A stretch of DNA of 64,000 bases from Mycoplasma phocoenae (GTDB taxonomy: Bacteria > Bacillota_I > Bacilli_A > Mycoplasmatales > Metamycoplasmataceae), in assembly GCF_012934855.1 (NCBI RefSeq), contig NZ_CP051481.1, positions 434,001 to 498,000 on the forward strand, written 5' to 3'. The notes beneath the pieces were generated by a model. It saw only the letters and a program-made list of their open reading frames with translations. It was not told where the DNA came from and did not search any database. Each line of letters begins with the position of its first letter. Position 1 is the first letter of the stretch. Made by a program: the position numbers and the translations under genes. Shown one piece after another: positions 1 through 10,574 of the stretch.

Positions 1-1323
1 ATTAAATGGTTTATTAAAGTGTGGTAAGAAGTATACATCTGTTAAAGCGATTTCAGGTAGCGTTAAACCTTTTTGTAAAGCTAAAGCAAACATATAAATT
101 ACTTCAGTATGTACTTGTTTACCTCATGAACCAATTTGTACACCTAACAATTTAAATGTTTTTGGATTATACACTATTTTACATGATACTTTTTCATAGG
201 TGTTCATAAATTCTGGACGATCATTATCTGTTCAAATTTGTTCTGCAACATCCTCATCTTTAAACCCTAATTTTAATGCCATTTGTTTTGTTAAACCAGT
301 TGAAGCGTAATGGCAATTGAATACGTTTATAGCGTTTGTTCCTGCTACACCAGGGAAAGGAATGTGTAATCCCGCAATGTCTAAAGCGGCAATTAATCCT
401 GATTTAACAGCATTAGTTGCTAATGCTGTATGGTGCTGAGTGTTTGTTACAACATTTTTCATAGCACATGAATCCCCAATAGCATATATATCTTTATCGG
501 TTATTGAACGATTAAATTCGTCCACAACAATAGCTCCGTTCGGTAATTTCTCTACTCCGCTTATCATATCTGTACGAGGTTTAAAACCAATACATAATAT
601 TACTAAGTCGGCTGCGTACTCTCCTTTATCTGTTACAACACTAGAAACATTTACATTATCTTTTGATTTAAATTCTTTAACTGATTCTCCTAAGCGTAGA
701 TTAATACCTAATTTTTTCATATTAGTTTCCATAACATCTGTAAACTCAGAATCAAAATAATTAGGTATTACTCTGTCTTGTAAATCGATTAAAGTAACTT
801 TTTTGCCTTGAATGTGGAAAGCCTCCACCAATTCCACCCCGATGTATCCTGCTCCAACAACTACTACGTCTTTAACATTTTTATCTTCAGCTGCTTTAAC
901 AATTTCTTCTGCATGTTGGAATAATTTAGAAAGCATTATATTTTTATATTCTCTACCTTTAAATGGTGGCTCTATCGGTCATGTTCCACCGGCAAAAACC
1001 AATTTATCATATGTATCTTCAAATTCTTTTCCTGTTGCGTTGTCACGAACAGTAACAATTTTTTTCTCTTTATTTATATGTATAACTTCGTGATTTACCT
1101 TCAAATCAATATTGTAATCTTTCACTAAACTTTGTGGTGATGAATAAAATAATCCCGATGGATCTTTGAATTCCCCACTTACTCATACTGCTATACCACA
1201 TCCTAAAAATGATGTGTTTGTATTACGGTCATAACACACGATTTCAGCTTCTGGGTGAACTGTTTTCAATGTTCTTAAAAAGCTTGTTCCTGCGTGGTTT
1301 GCTCCTACTACTAAAATTTTCAT
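1..1323 (-). CDS. nox: NADH oxidase / CoA-disulfide reductase family flavoprotein (3' end cut)
   Basis: Cytosolic FAD-dependent pyridine nucleotide-disulfide oxidoreductase. In mycoplasmas this family usually oxidises NADH with O2 to water and regenerates NAD+ for glycolysis. The N-terminus has the FAD-binding motif VGANHAG, and the redox-active cysteine lies at about residue 42 in FLGCG. A second Rossmann motif, [11 protein letters not shown], binds NADH, and AIGDSCA is the second FAD motif. At least 441 residues are present; the C-terminal tail lies beyond the window edge (family usually 450-480). The ATG is preceded by AAGGAGAGAA, a strong ribosome binding site. It is transcribed alone on the minus strand. 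CoA-disulfide reductase activity cannot be excluded from sequence. Confidence 0.9.
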
Positions 1324-1405
1324 AAATTCTCTCCTTAATTGTTTTCACATTTTAATTATATTTCAACGAAGCACAAAGGATTTTTAAAAAAATGAATTTA
1401 TTAAT

Positions 1406-1452
1406 AAAAACAACAAAAAAACGAGAATTTTGAACGTTTTTTTGTTGTTTTT
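1406..1452 (-). terminator. intrinsic terminator with an 18-bp perfect stem
   Basis: An A-rich arm ending in ACG (1406-1423) pairs perfectly with CGTTTTTTTGTTGTTTTT (1435-1452) around an 11-base loop. It lies directly after the dCMP deaminase stop codon on the minus strand. Because both arms carry A/T runs it could act in either direction. Confidence 0.8.
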
Positions 1453-1453
1453 A

Positions 1454-2005
1454 TTATTTGTGAGCCCTTAAAATAACATCAAAATTTTGATTAATTTTTT
1501 CAATTTTCACACCCATTTTTTCAAGTATTAACATACTTGCCTTACCTTCTTCAGTATCATTTTTATAATCTTCGGCGTATACTATTCTTGAAATTTTAGA
1601 CTGAACTATTAATTTAGCGCAGTTGAAACAAGGCATATGAGTTATATACATTATTGCATTTTCACCAATTTTAGAGTTCGTTAAGTTTGCATTGATAATT
1701 GCATTTGCTTCCGCATGTACAACATATGTGTATTTAGAATTTAATATTTCTTCTTTAACTGCTGGTTTTTCTCATGAAAAAATTAAATCGTTGTCAAGAT
1801 CATTATTAGCGTTTGTACAGTTAATGCTTTTTGGCATGCCGTTATATCCTAATGACACTACATAATTTTGATTCACTATACAAGCCCCTACTTTTGTATT
1901 GGGATCTTTTGATCGCTGTGCACTCAATTTAGCTAAAGACATAAAATAATAATCTCAGCTTATTTTTCCATTTTGATAAATTGATTTTTTAATATTTTTT
2001 TCCAT
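1454..2005 (-). CDS. dCMP deaminase (ComEB-like)
   Basis: Zinc-dependent deaminase that converts dCMP to dUMP and so feeds dTMP synthesis. The motif HAEANAI supplies the zinc-binding His and catalytic Glu, and PCFNC supplies the two zinc-binding Cys. The length of 183 residues is normal for the family. An in-frame ATG nine bases upstream (2014) is an alternative start, and neither has a good Shine-Dalgarno site. Three UGA codons must be read as Trp. The gene is preceded by a leader with hairpins and a terminator-like stem (2032-2120), which suggests expression is controlled by attenuation. Confidence 0.85.
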
Positions 2006-2031
2006 AAATAACATTTTAACACTAAATGGTT

Positions 2032-2120
2032 AAAAACAGCCACCTCAGCCGCTGTTTTTTATTATTCATTGAAATAAGGTATTTTACCTCGGTAGGACAT
2101 TTACGATAAATCCAATTATA
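2032..2120 (-). promoter_or_regulatory. candidate attenuator leader or small RNA upstream of dCMP deaminase
   Basis: On the minus strand a TATAAT box (2120-2115) is followed by about 75 bases holding three hairpins: GGA-TTTA/TAAA-TCC (about 2111-2093), AGGTA-AAA-TACCT, and a terminator-like stem, AAAAACAGC with GCTGTTTTT (2059-2032). The last ends in a T run just before the dCMP deaminase start. TACC in the first linker could compete for the GGTA arm of the second hairpin, which would allow alternative folding. I do not recognise a known riboswitch consensus. It could also be an independent short RNA. Confidence 0.4.
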
Positions 2121-2201
2121 TATAATAATCGAATCACTAATATCATAACACAATTTTAAAAAAATACAAAAATAAAAATGTTAAAAAAATTCTTTATTAA
2201 A

Positions 2202-2207
2202 TATAAT
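2202..2207 (+). promoter_or_regulatory. -10 box of tpiA
   Basis: TATAAT 27 bases upstream of the tpiA ATG, followed by a GTAGGAG ribosome binding site. No convincing -35 box is visible. Confidence 0.55.
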
Positions 2208-2234
2208 TAGATAAAAAAAGATGTAGGAGTTGAA

Positions 2235-2972
2235 ATGAAAAAATATTATTTAATCGGTAATCACAAAATGAATGTTAATTATAGCGAAAATATAAATTTT
2301 ATTAAAGAAGTGAATAAACTTCATCCTGATAGTACTGATATTTTCTTTGCAATTGCACCTAGTTATACAAATCTTATTTGCAAACAATTGTTAGCAAAAG
2401 AAAATAATGTTTTAAAAATAGGGGCACAGAACGTATCTTGTTATACAAAAGGAGCATATACAGGTGATATATCCGCTAATCAACTAGCGGATATGCAGAT
2501 GGATTTTGTTATAGTTGGTCATTCGGAAAGACGTACTTATTTTCACGATGATTCAAACAAGATAAACTTAAGAATTAAAGAAGCGTTAAAACACAATTTA
2601 AAAGTTGTTTTATGTATTGGAGAAACATTTGAAGAGTTCCATTCTAAAGAAACATTAAAAATTATCAGTAAACAAATAGATATTGCCTTAGACGGAGTTG
2701 ATGAAACGGCTGATATTATTATTTCATACGAGCCAATTTGAGCTATTGGTACAGGTTTGGTTGCTTCGAATGAGCATTTAGCTCCTATATTTGAATTTTT
2801 ACAAAACAAATTACCTAAATGTAAATTTTTATATGGTGGTAGCGCAAACCCTGGTAATATAATGCATTTATTAGAAATACCGCAAATAACTGGTTTTTTA
2901 GTTGGTAATGCATCATTATCACCTGAAAAATTTGTGTCAATGTTAAACATGATGGAATTACAGAAAAAATAA
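2235..2972 (+). CDS. tpiA: triosephosphate isomerase
   Basis: Glycolytic TIM-barrel enzyme that interconverts dihydroxyacetone phosphate and glyceraldehyde 3-phosphate in the cytosol. The N-terminal GNHKMN carries the catalytic Lys. VIVGHSERR carries the catalytic His, ISYEPIWAIGTG the catalytic Glu and hinge, and YGGSANP the phosphate-binding loop. The 245 residues match the family. The tryptophan in PIWAIG is encoded by UGA, which makes this gene a clean proof of code 4. It is a single-gene transcript with a GTAGGAG ribosome binding site and a downstream terminator. Confidence 0.96.
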
Positions 2973-2984
2973 TAAAATAAACAA

Positions 2985-3012
2985 AAAATAAGCAAATCAG
3001 CTTATTTTTTTT
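2985..3012 (+). terminator. intrinsic terminator after tpiA
   Basis: AAATAAGC pairs with GCTTATTT around a short AAATCA loop and runs into a T tract. Confidence 0.8.
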
Positions 3013-3089
3013 AGTGTTTTTATTTATTTTGTAAAGTCTACAAAAAAACTTTTTAAGATACTAAAAGTATATTTTTTTTGTATTTTCGC

Positions 3090-3135
3090 TTGTAAAAAAA
3101 AAAAAAAAAGTAATAAAAATTCATTTATATAAAAT
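3090..3135 (+). promoter_or_regulatory. promoter with A(16) homopolymer, possible phase-variation switch
   Basis: A TTGTAA hexamer (3090-3095) leads into 16 consecutive A residues (3094-3109). Then come TAAAAA (3114-3119, 18 bases from the hexamer) and a second candidate, TATAAAAT, a few bases on. A homopolymer between -35 and -10 would change promoter spacing by slippage, as known for the vlp genes of Mycoplasma hyorhinis. The downstream gene encodes a repeat-rich surface protein, which fits. Confidence 0.5.
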
Positions 3136-3162
3136 TAATTTACTAGTTTATAAGGAGAAGAT

Positions 3163-6100
3163 ATGAAAAATAATAAATCTAAAACATTAGTTAAGTTATT
3201 GACGTTAACATCGTTAACAGCCGCTTTATCAGCTAACGCTGTATTAATTTCGACTTTAAATGAAGGTGAAAATCCTATCTTAGTTAAAGGAGATAAAACA
3301 AAAACAGCGTCAGAATATGTTGAAGCTGTTAAAAATAATTCAATTAAACCAACAATATCGGATCCAAAAGACACTGAAGAATTTGAATACACAATTTCTG
3401 ATGCTAAAACTAATGAAGATGGAACTGTCACTGCAACTGTTGTAAAAACAAACAAAAAAGACTCAAAAGATTCGAAAAAATATGAAGTAATTATTGCTAA
3501 AAATCAATTTAAAGAAGTATTGAGTGTAAAAGGTGATAAGACTAAAACATCTAAAGAATATGCAGAGGCAATTAACAATAAATCATTCACACCTCAAATT
3601 CAAGGCATGAATGATTCTGAAAATTATGATTACGTTGTAACTAAATCAGTAGCTAACAAAGATGGAAGTGTTGATGTAACCGTAACCAAAACCAATAAAA
3701 AAGATTCAAAAGATGTTACTGATTCAATAATAAATATTCCATCAGAAGAATTTAAACTTGAGTTAAGTATTGAAGGAGATAAAACAAAAACAGCGTCAGA
3801 ATATGTTGAAGCTATTAAAAATAATTTAATTAAACCAACAATATCGGGTCCAAAAGACACTGAAGAATTCGAATACACAATTTCTGATGCTAAAACTAAT
3901 GAAGATGGAACTGTTGCTGCAACTGTTGTAAAAACAAACAAAAAAGACTCAAAAGATTCGAAAAAATATGAAGTAATTATTGCTAAAAATCAATTTAAAG
4001 AAGTATTGAGTGTAAAAGGTGATAAGACTAAAACATCTAAAGAATATGCAGAGGCAATTAACAATAAATCATTCACACCTCAAATTGAAGGTATGAATGA
4101 TTCTGAAAATTATGATTACGTTGTAACTAAATCAGTAGCTAACAATGATGGTAGTGTTGACGTAACCGTAACCAAAACCAATAAAAAAGATTCAAAAGAT
4201 GTTACTGATTCAATAATAAATATTCCATCAGAAGAATTTAAAATTGTACAAACCAAATTAAATTTATCTTCTGAAGTTGTTACAGTTGAACAAAATTCAG
4301 TAGTTAGCGAAGAACAATTTAAAAAAGTAATATTAAATTATGATGAATTACCAAAAGATACTACTATAGAAATTATTAATGAACCAGATACAAGCAACGT
4401 TGGAGAACAGACTGCTAAAGTTAAAGTGAATATCCCGGTAGAAATACCTCAATCATTAGACATAATAGTAGATGTTAAAGAGTTTAAAAATGAAATCCGT
4501 CCAAGTATTGATTATAGTAATGAAATCGAAGTCAATACTGAAGTAACAGAAGACATATTAAAATCATTTATTAAAAATGTATCTGAATACCCAAAGAGTT
4601 CTGTGTTCAAACTAAAAGAACCTTTAGATACAACTGTTATCGGTCAAAAAACAGCGACTTTAATTATAAAACAACAATTTAAAGAAGAAAAAGAGTACCC
4701 ACTTTCTATAACCGTAGTTTCAGCTCCTGTTTTTAAAGAAAGCACAGCCAAATGAACAAATTCAGCTTACACAAAAGGATACAAAGAAGAAGGAACAAAA
4801 TTAACTGAAGCTGAAATAAAAAACAGTATTAGCATTCTAAAAGATCCAAACAATCCTTATATAGAATACAAGATAACTGAAGCAATAATAACAGAAGATG
4901 GTGTTAAAATATCCTATAAACATCCTTATGACAGCAGTCAAAGATTCTATACTATTTTAGATTTTAAAGAAGCTACTCCAGAAATTATTGAAGGTGGTTA
5001 TGATGTTTGACTTCCTGAATTTACTATAAATAATGAATTTGTTGAAGTAAACAATGATAAAGAATTGCGTCAAAAACTTGAAAAATCTATAATAAACAAC
5101 AAATATGATTCTATTGAAATTAAAAAAATGGAAAAAGACATTTATACACAAGAAATAAAAGTTGAATTAGTTGGTAAAAAGAATAATGAACAAGACACAA
5201 AAATAGTTTATAACAAACAATTAAAAAGAAAAATTAAATTAATAGGTGAAATCGGACACGAAATTGGTCCATTCGAAGACAGCATGACTGCGAGTTATAT
5301 ATACGACAGTGTAATTAATGATGATATGTTAAATAAACTAATTGAATCAAAAGGTAAAGCAAGAATAGGAGATGGTTATTTAATAAATATTTCTGTAACA
5401 GATGCCGAATCTTATGCATTAAACGATTCTTCTGCTCAAAAAAACAATTTTGATAAAAAAATTGGTGGATTGAAAAACCTATTAGAAGCTAATGAACAAT
5501 ACACTAAATTAAAAATAACAAAATTAGTTAAAAAAGAATTAAACAAAATAACTAACTCTATTATTTTAACTGCTACATTGGAACACCCAGATATCGACAA
5601 TGGAAAACCTTGAAATGAAGATATTTATTTCCAAATAAATAAATTAGGTGGTAATTACGCCTTTAAGTTAGGTAACTTCAGATTAAAAGAAGGAGACAAA
5701 TTAAGTAATTACAAATTTGCTGAACTAACTAAAGAGAAATTAAATCAAATGGAATTTGAATATGACATATTAATTGGTAACAATAGAAACATATTCCCTA
5801 ATTTAAACCTTGAAGAAGGAGAGATTAAAAACAAATTTGATTTCTCAATCAAAAATAAAGAATTGTTAAACAATGGTATTTTAATAACTTATTTAGTTTC
5901 AGATAAAACTGACCCATCTATAAAAGGTGAAGAATCTGTATTGATTAGTCGTGAATTTTTCAAAAGTTCAACAAAAGCAACTTTAAAAGCTGAATCAATA
6001 AAAAACAAAATGCTAGACGAGATATACGGAGCTGATTTTGAGATAACTTCAGAAGACCCGTTAATTGAAAGATCTGAAATTAAAGCAAATGGTTTTGTAA

Positions 6101-6537
6101 AAATGCCTAACAATTATGGTTATGTAAGATCATCAAATGCAATAGAAATAACAGTAATTAATTGATACAAAGACAAAGAACTATCACCTAGTTATTACGA
6201 AGAAAAAGTTGTTTTTGAGTTAACAGATGAAATTAAAAAACAATTTACAGATTTTGATACTGTAGGTAAAACTATTACACCTGATTCTCCGTCTATACCT
6301 TCAGGAGGATTCACAAGTGCTAATATTGAACAAAATTTATCGTCATTGATTTCTAAAATGCAAGTAGAATTAGTAAACAAAATAACTAAAAATACAGAAA
6401 TAATAAGACTGACAACCAGTGAACAAAACACAGTGAAATTAATACAATATGATGAAACTCAAAAGATTTTAACTGTTAGTTTTACGCTTGATGGATTGCA
6501 AAAAAAATGTCAAGCATCATTTAAACTTGATTATTAA
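3163..6537 (+). CDS. repeat-containing secreted surface protein
   Basis: Protein of 1124 residues with a cleavable signal peptide: a Lys-rich start, a hydrophobic stretch, and an Ala-Asn-Ala-type signal peptidase I site near residue 26. There is no lipobox Cys. Residues about 40-362 are two nearly identical 162-residue repeats, each made of two related 81-residue modules (GDKTKTASEYVEA then GDKTKTSKEYAEA). The modules resemble the lipoprotein-17-type variable surface domain of mycoplasmas (DGTVTATVVKT core). The rest has further beta-rich modules of the same flavour. The gene has a GGAGAAG ribosome binding site and sits behind a poly-A promoter. It is probably an exported antigen or adhesin; the function is unknown. 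Four UGA codons are read as Trp. Confidence 0.85.
3277..4248 (+). repeat. two tandem 486-bp repeats inside the surface protein gene
   Basis: The sequence beginning GGAGATAAAACAAAAACAGC recurs exactly 486 bases later (first near 3289, second near 3775), and the copies are nearly identical through about 4248. The period is in frame (162 codons), so unequal recombination would add or remove whole units. The small differences include a Gln to Glu change before GMNDSEN and a Lys to Asn change near DGSVDV. Confidence 0.9.
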
Positions 6538-6542
6538 AATTA

Positions 6543-6565
6543 ATCCTACAAATGTAGGATTTTTT
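6543..6565 (+). terminator. intrinsic terminator after the surface protein gene
   Basis: ATCCTACA and TGTAGGAT form an 8-bp stem with a two-base loop, followed by Ts. Confidence 0.85.
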
Positions 6566-6659
6566 ATTACCTTTTTTTAAGAGACAGAATAAATGTTTTT
6601 GTGTTAAAATAAATTAGTACTATTAAAGAGTACTTAAATATTAATAAAATTAAACACTG

Positions 6660-6739
6660 TTGCGAATTGTATTGGGTGTGTCGTAAATGATGCCAATATT
6701 TAGAAACAACAGGACGAAAACAAACAAAGGAAAATAAAT
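6660..6739 (+). promoter_or_regulatory. structured rpsB leader, candidate S2 autoregulation element
   Basis: The untranslated region before rpsB contains a stem, TATTGG with GCCAATA, enclosing a 15-16 base apical region, then an A-rich linker and the AAAGGAAAA ribosome binding site. Leaders of ribosomal protein genes often bind their own product. The position and length suggest that here, but I cannot match it to a described consensus. Confidence 0.4.
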
Positions 6740-7606
6740 ATGGAAAATACAGAAAAAAAAGTTGTTGAAGAACAACAAAAATCAGCTCGTACACCTGAAA
6801 TTATTTCACGTGCTAAATTATTAGAAGCTGGTACATACTTTGGACGTCGTCCAAGCGCATGAAACCCAAAAATGAAACCTTACATTTACGGGAAAAGAAA
6901 CGGTAACCACATTATCGATGTTACCAAAACTCAAAAATCATTAGAATATGCATTCAAAATGATTCAAAAAGCTTCAGCAAAAGGCGCAAAATTTATTTTT
7001 GTTGGAACTAAAAAACAAGCTAAGTCAATTATTGAAGAACAAGCTAACAGAACAAATTCACCATACGTTTCTGAACGTTGATTAGGTGGAACACTAACAA
7101 ACCAACAAACAATTTTCAAAAGCGTTGATTTATTAGAATCTTTAGAAAAAAAACAAGCTGAAGGGTATGTTGGATACACTAAAAAAGAAGGATTAGATTT
7201 TGATAAAAAAATATCAAAACTACAAAAAAACTTGAATGGTATCCGTAACATGCGTTACACACCAAACATTATGATTGTAGCTTCACCATTAGTTGATGAT
7301 ATTGCAATTAAAGAAGCTCGTAAAAAAGGGATTAAAGTATTTGGAATTTTAAACTCAAATGCTGATCCAGATAACGTAGACTTTGGAATCCCAGCAAACG
7401 ATGCATCAGTTAAATCAATTACTTTAATTTTAACTGTTTTAGCAGACGCTATTGCAAGCGGACGTAACGAAAAACAATTATTTGCTTACCAACCAGACGA
7501 AGCTGTTGTTTTACCAGAAGATGTTCGTAAAGAATCATCAGATCAACCACGTAGAGTTTACAACCGTAAACCAAGAGTAGAAAATTCAGAAAACAAAGGA
7601 GAATAA
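6740..7606 (+). CDS. rpsB: 30S ribosomal protein S2
   Basis: Component of the small ribosomal subunit, needed late in 30S assembly. The 288-residue protein has the family motifs [10 protein letters not shown] near the start, [20 protein letters not shown] and [12 protein letters not shown] short N-terminal extension of about 20 polar residues and a basic tail (YNRKPRVEN) are typical of mycoplasma S2 proteins. It forms an operon with tsf one base downstream. In the conserved RWLGG motif, Trp is encoded by UGA. Confidence 0.97.
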
Positions 7607-7607
7607 T

Positions 7608-8495
7608 ATGGCAGCAGATGCAAAATTAATTAAAGAATTACGTGATATAACAAACTCAGGATTCTTAGATTGTAAAAAAGCCCTAGAAGAAACAAATAAT
7701 GATATTAATGCAGCTATCGCTTTATTACAAGAAAAAGGAGTAGCTAAAGCAGCTAAAAAAGCTTCACGTGTAGCAGCTGAAGGGATTGTTAGAGCTATTT
7801 CAAATGAAAAATATTCAGTATTATTTGAATTAAATGCTGAAACAGATTTCGTTGCTAAAAACGAATTATTCCAAGAATTAGTAGAAACAATTCAAAAAGC
7901 CTTATTATCAAATGAATTCAAAACTTTAGAAGATGCTTTAAACATCGAAGTAAATGGTTCTTCATTAGAATCATTAGTAACAAACGCAACCGCAAAAATT
8001 GGAGAAAAAATCACATTACGTCGTGTTGAAAAAGTTTCATTTACAGAAGGTGAAGTTGCGGCTATTTATACACACGCTAATAAACGTATTGCCTCAATTA
8101 TTCATGCTAAAGGTACAAATGGTGATGCAGCTAGAAACGTTGCAATGCACGTTGCTGCTTTAAACCCAACATTTGACACTGAAAACGATTTACCAGTTGA
8201 ATTAAAAGAAAAAATTCACACTGAAGCAGTTGCTGAATGTAAAGAAAACCCAAAATTTGATTCATTACCAGAAAAAGTTCAAAACTCAATGCTTGATGGT
8301 AAATTACGTAAAGCATTCAATGAAAACAATGTTTTATCATTCCAAGCATTTGTTATGGAAGATTCAAAAACAGTTGCTCAATACTTAAGTGACAATGGTC
8401 TTGAATTAATCAAATCATACCGTTTCGAAGTTGGAGAAGGTATTGAGAAAAAAGTTGTTGACTTTGCAGCTGAAGTAGCTGAACAAATGAAATAG
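7608..8495 (+). CDS. tsf: elongation factor Ts
   Basis: Guanine-nucleotide exchange factor that recycles EF-Tu-GDP during translation. The N-terminal UBA-like helix bundle is recognisable by IKELRDITNSGFLDCKKAL. The NAETDFVAKN motif contacts EF-Tu, and the MHVAALNP motif follows. The 295 residues match the family. The start codon follows the rpsB stop by one base and has a GGAGAA ribosome binding site, so the two genes are co-transcribed. Confidence 0.97.
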   Translation: MAADAKLIKELRDITNSGFLDCKKALEETNNDINAAIALLQEKGVAKAAKKASRVAAEGIVRAISNEKYSVLFELNAETDFVAKNELFQELVETIQKALLSNEFKTLEDALNIEVNGSSLESLVTNATAKIGEKITLRRVEKVSFTEGEVAAIYTHANKRIASIIHAKGTNGDAARNVAMHVAALNPTFDTENDLPVELKEKIHTEAVAECKENPKFDSLPEKVQNSMLDGKLRKAFNENNVLSFQAFVMEDSKTVAQYLSDNGLELIKSYRFEVGEGIEKKVVDFAAEVAEQMK

Positions 8496-8512
8496 TTTTT
8501 TTCAACCAAATT

Positions 8513-8548
8513 AAAAACAGCGTACCTAACAAGGGACGTTGTTTTTTT
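8513..8548 (+). terminator. intrinsic terminator after rpsB-tsf
   Basis: AAAAACAGCGTACC pairs imperfectly with GGGACGTTGTTTTT and is followed by a T run. Confidence 0.75.
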
Positions 8549-8628
8549 AATTGTATATTGATATTAAAAAAACATTAAATGCTGATGTAAAATTAAGATA
8601 TAAGAATATTAAATAAAAAAGGAAGTAT

Positions 8629-9570
8629 ATGAAGATATTATTTGCAGGAGCAGGAGCATTAGGATCACGTTTTGCATTTATGTTGCACCAAGCTGGATTT
8701 GATGTAACATTGATAGATAACTGAGAAACACACATTGAAAACATTAAAAAAGACGGATTAAAAGTTATTATCGATGATAAAGACTTAGGTAACTATAAAA
8801 TGCCTATTTATTGCTCAAAAGAAGTTAAAAATATTAAAGAAGATTTTGACGTAATATTTGTATCAACGAAATCAATGCAATTAAGACCAATGTTGGAAGA
8901 TATTAAACCGTTATTAAAAAAAGACACAAAAGTAATTTGCGTATTAAATGGTTTAGGTCACGTTGATACATTGAAAGAATACATTGACCCCAATAACATA
9001 TTAATAGGTGTAACCGTATGAACATCAGGATTAGGTGGGCCAGGTATATTGAAAGCTCACGGAGTTGGAAAAGCAGAAATTAAACAAGTTGAGGAAAAAG
9101 ACTTAACAAAAACAAATTCTATTATTGAACAATTTAATAAAGCTGGATTAAATTTAATTTATTCAAATAATGTTTATACATCTATTTGACATAAAGCAGC
9201 CTTAAACTGTGTATTAAATTCATACTGTACACTTATTGATTGCAATATTAATCAATATGGATCATATAAAGATCATCAAGTATTGACAGATGGCATTTTA
9301 GATGAATTAGTGAAAGTTGCAGAAGCTGAAGGAGTTAGTGTTTCTAAAGAAATTATTTCTCAAAACATTATCAACTGTTTTGATCCAAAAACAGCAGGAT
9401 TACATTACCCATCATTATATCAAGATATGAAAAATGGCCGTTTAACAGAAATAGATTATTTAAATGGAGCTATTGCTAAATTAGGTAAAAAACACAACAT
9501 AGCCACACCAGTAAACGCAATCATTGCCCATATGATTCATTCAAAAGAAAACAAAAACAATAATAAGTAA
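8629..9570 (+). CDS. ketopantoate reductase (ApbA/PanE) family dehydrogenase
   Basis: NADPH-dependent 2-oxo acid reductase of 313 residues. The N-terminus has the Rossmann motif GAGALGSRFA. The LNGLGH stretch and the WHKAALNCVLN helix, with the catalytic Lys of the family, are present. The C-terminal all-helical domain includes HYPSLYQDM, which matches the SM(Y)QD motif of PanE. Mycoplasmas normally lack the rest of pantothenate synthesis, and no such gene is nearby. The enzyme may therefore reduce another 2-oxo acid; this is inference. The transcript is monocistronic with a strong terminator. Confidence 0.85.
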
Positions 9571-9578
9571 TTTATTAT

Positions 9579-9607
9579 CTGAACCATTTGATAATGGTTC
9601 AGTTTTT
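9579..9607 (+). terminator. intrinsic terminator after the PanE-like gene
   Basis: CTGAACCATT and AATGGTTCAG form a 10-bp stem with a tetraloop, followed by Ts. Confidence 0.9.
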
Positions 9608-9680
9608 AATTTATTTGTTAAGACAAATACAAATGATTCAATTATAATATTGAAATAACAAAAAGAAAAAAAGAGGACTA

Positions 9681-10481
9681 ATGAAAGAAATAAAATATCC
9701 ATATCCATTTAAATTTATAAACAATAATAAAAGTGAATACCCGATTGTTTTTGCACATGGATTTAATTCAAGTATAAATTGTCTTGATATATTTGCGAAC
9801 AATTGAAAAGATAATGATTTTTATGCAATTTCATTTCCTGGGAATCAAGGATTAAAACCAATTGAAAACCATGAAATATCAGTGTACCAATACGCACAAC
9901 TGCTAGCTCAATTCATTATTGATAATGATTTAAAAAATGTTATATTGATAGGGCACTCAATGGGAGGTGGAACAATATCTTTAGCTTATGAATTGGTTAA
10001 AGATAGAATAAGTAAAATGATTTATTTAGCTCCTATGAATAAAACAAGTTTGCCTAAAGAAGAAGTGTATTTCGATACATACTTTCCAAGAACTTTCAAT
10101 GAATTTATAACTAAATTTATTCCAGTTTTGTATTATGATGCTTCAATATTTACAAATGATTCACAATGAATGAAAGAAAACAAAAAAAACTTTAAAGTAA
10201 GTGATCATATTAATGACATGATAATGAAACTAGGGGAATCATTACCTGATCCAAAATTAATGAATGACATTGAAATGGCCATGAAAAAAATAACAGTACC
10301 AAGTATGTTGATAATGGGTGAAAAAGATGGTGTTATGAAAAGGGATAATTGCTTAGAATATTTCAAAAAAACCATTAAAAATGTTGAAACATACTGAATC
10401 AAAAAAACAGGTCATATGATGTTTGATGAAGATTTTGATACATTCAAAATGTTACTTAAAAACTTTATTAATAAAAAATAA
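9681..10481 (+). CDS. alpha/beta hydrolase (esterase/lipase-like) next to the SirTM operon
   Basis: Cytosolic alpha/beta-fold serine hydrolase of 266 residues with no signal peptide. HGFNSS forms the oxyanion region. GHSMGGG carries the nucleophile Ser at about residue 93, GEKDGV the catalytic Asp at about 216, and KTGHMMF the catalytic His at about 245. It is close in sequence to the N-terminal domain of the fused protein at 15097, sharing motifs such as YLAPMNKTSL and EKDGV. It is followed by its own terminator, so it is probably transcribed separately from the SirTM operon. The substrate is unknown; deacylation of a lipoyl or ADP-ribosyl ester is a speculative option. Confidence 0.85.
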
Positions 10482-10492
10482 TACAATACGCT

Positions 10493-10537
10493 ATACGCTA
10501 AAAATATAATTATCGTTATATAATTAGCGTATTTTTA
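10493..10537 (+). terminator. intrinsic terminator between the hydrolase and the SirTM operon
   Basis: ATACGCTA pairs with TAGCGTAT around an AT-rich inner stem (AATATAA with TTATAT) and is followed by TTTTT. Confidence 0.8.
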
Positions 10538-10562
10538 GTTCAATTAAATTTTGTTTTTTTTG

Positions 10563-10568
10563 TATAAT
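10563..10568 (+). promoter_or_regulatory. -10 box of the SirTM operon, leaderless arrangement
   Basis: A perfect TATAAT ends six bases before the ATG of the luciferase-like gene. Transcription would start at or next to the A of the start codon, and no Shine-Dalgarno site is present. Confidence 0.65.
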
Positions 10569-10574
10569 TTTAGT

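Noticed and set aside
2032-2120. Purine-type riboswitch before dCMP deaminase
   Set aside because: A CGTAAATGTCC string resembles part of the purine aptamer, but the conserved joining segments and the P2 stem are missing.
3135-3941. Minus-strand open frames opposite the surface protein repeats
   Set aside because: They mirror the repeats of the plus-strand gene, have no ribosome binding site and lie antisense to a clear coding frame.
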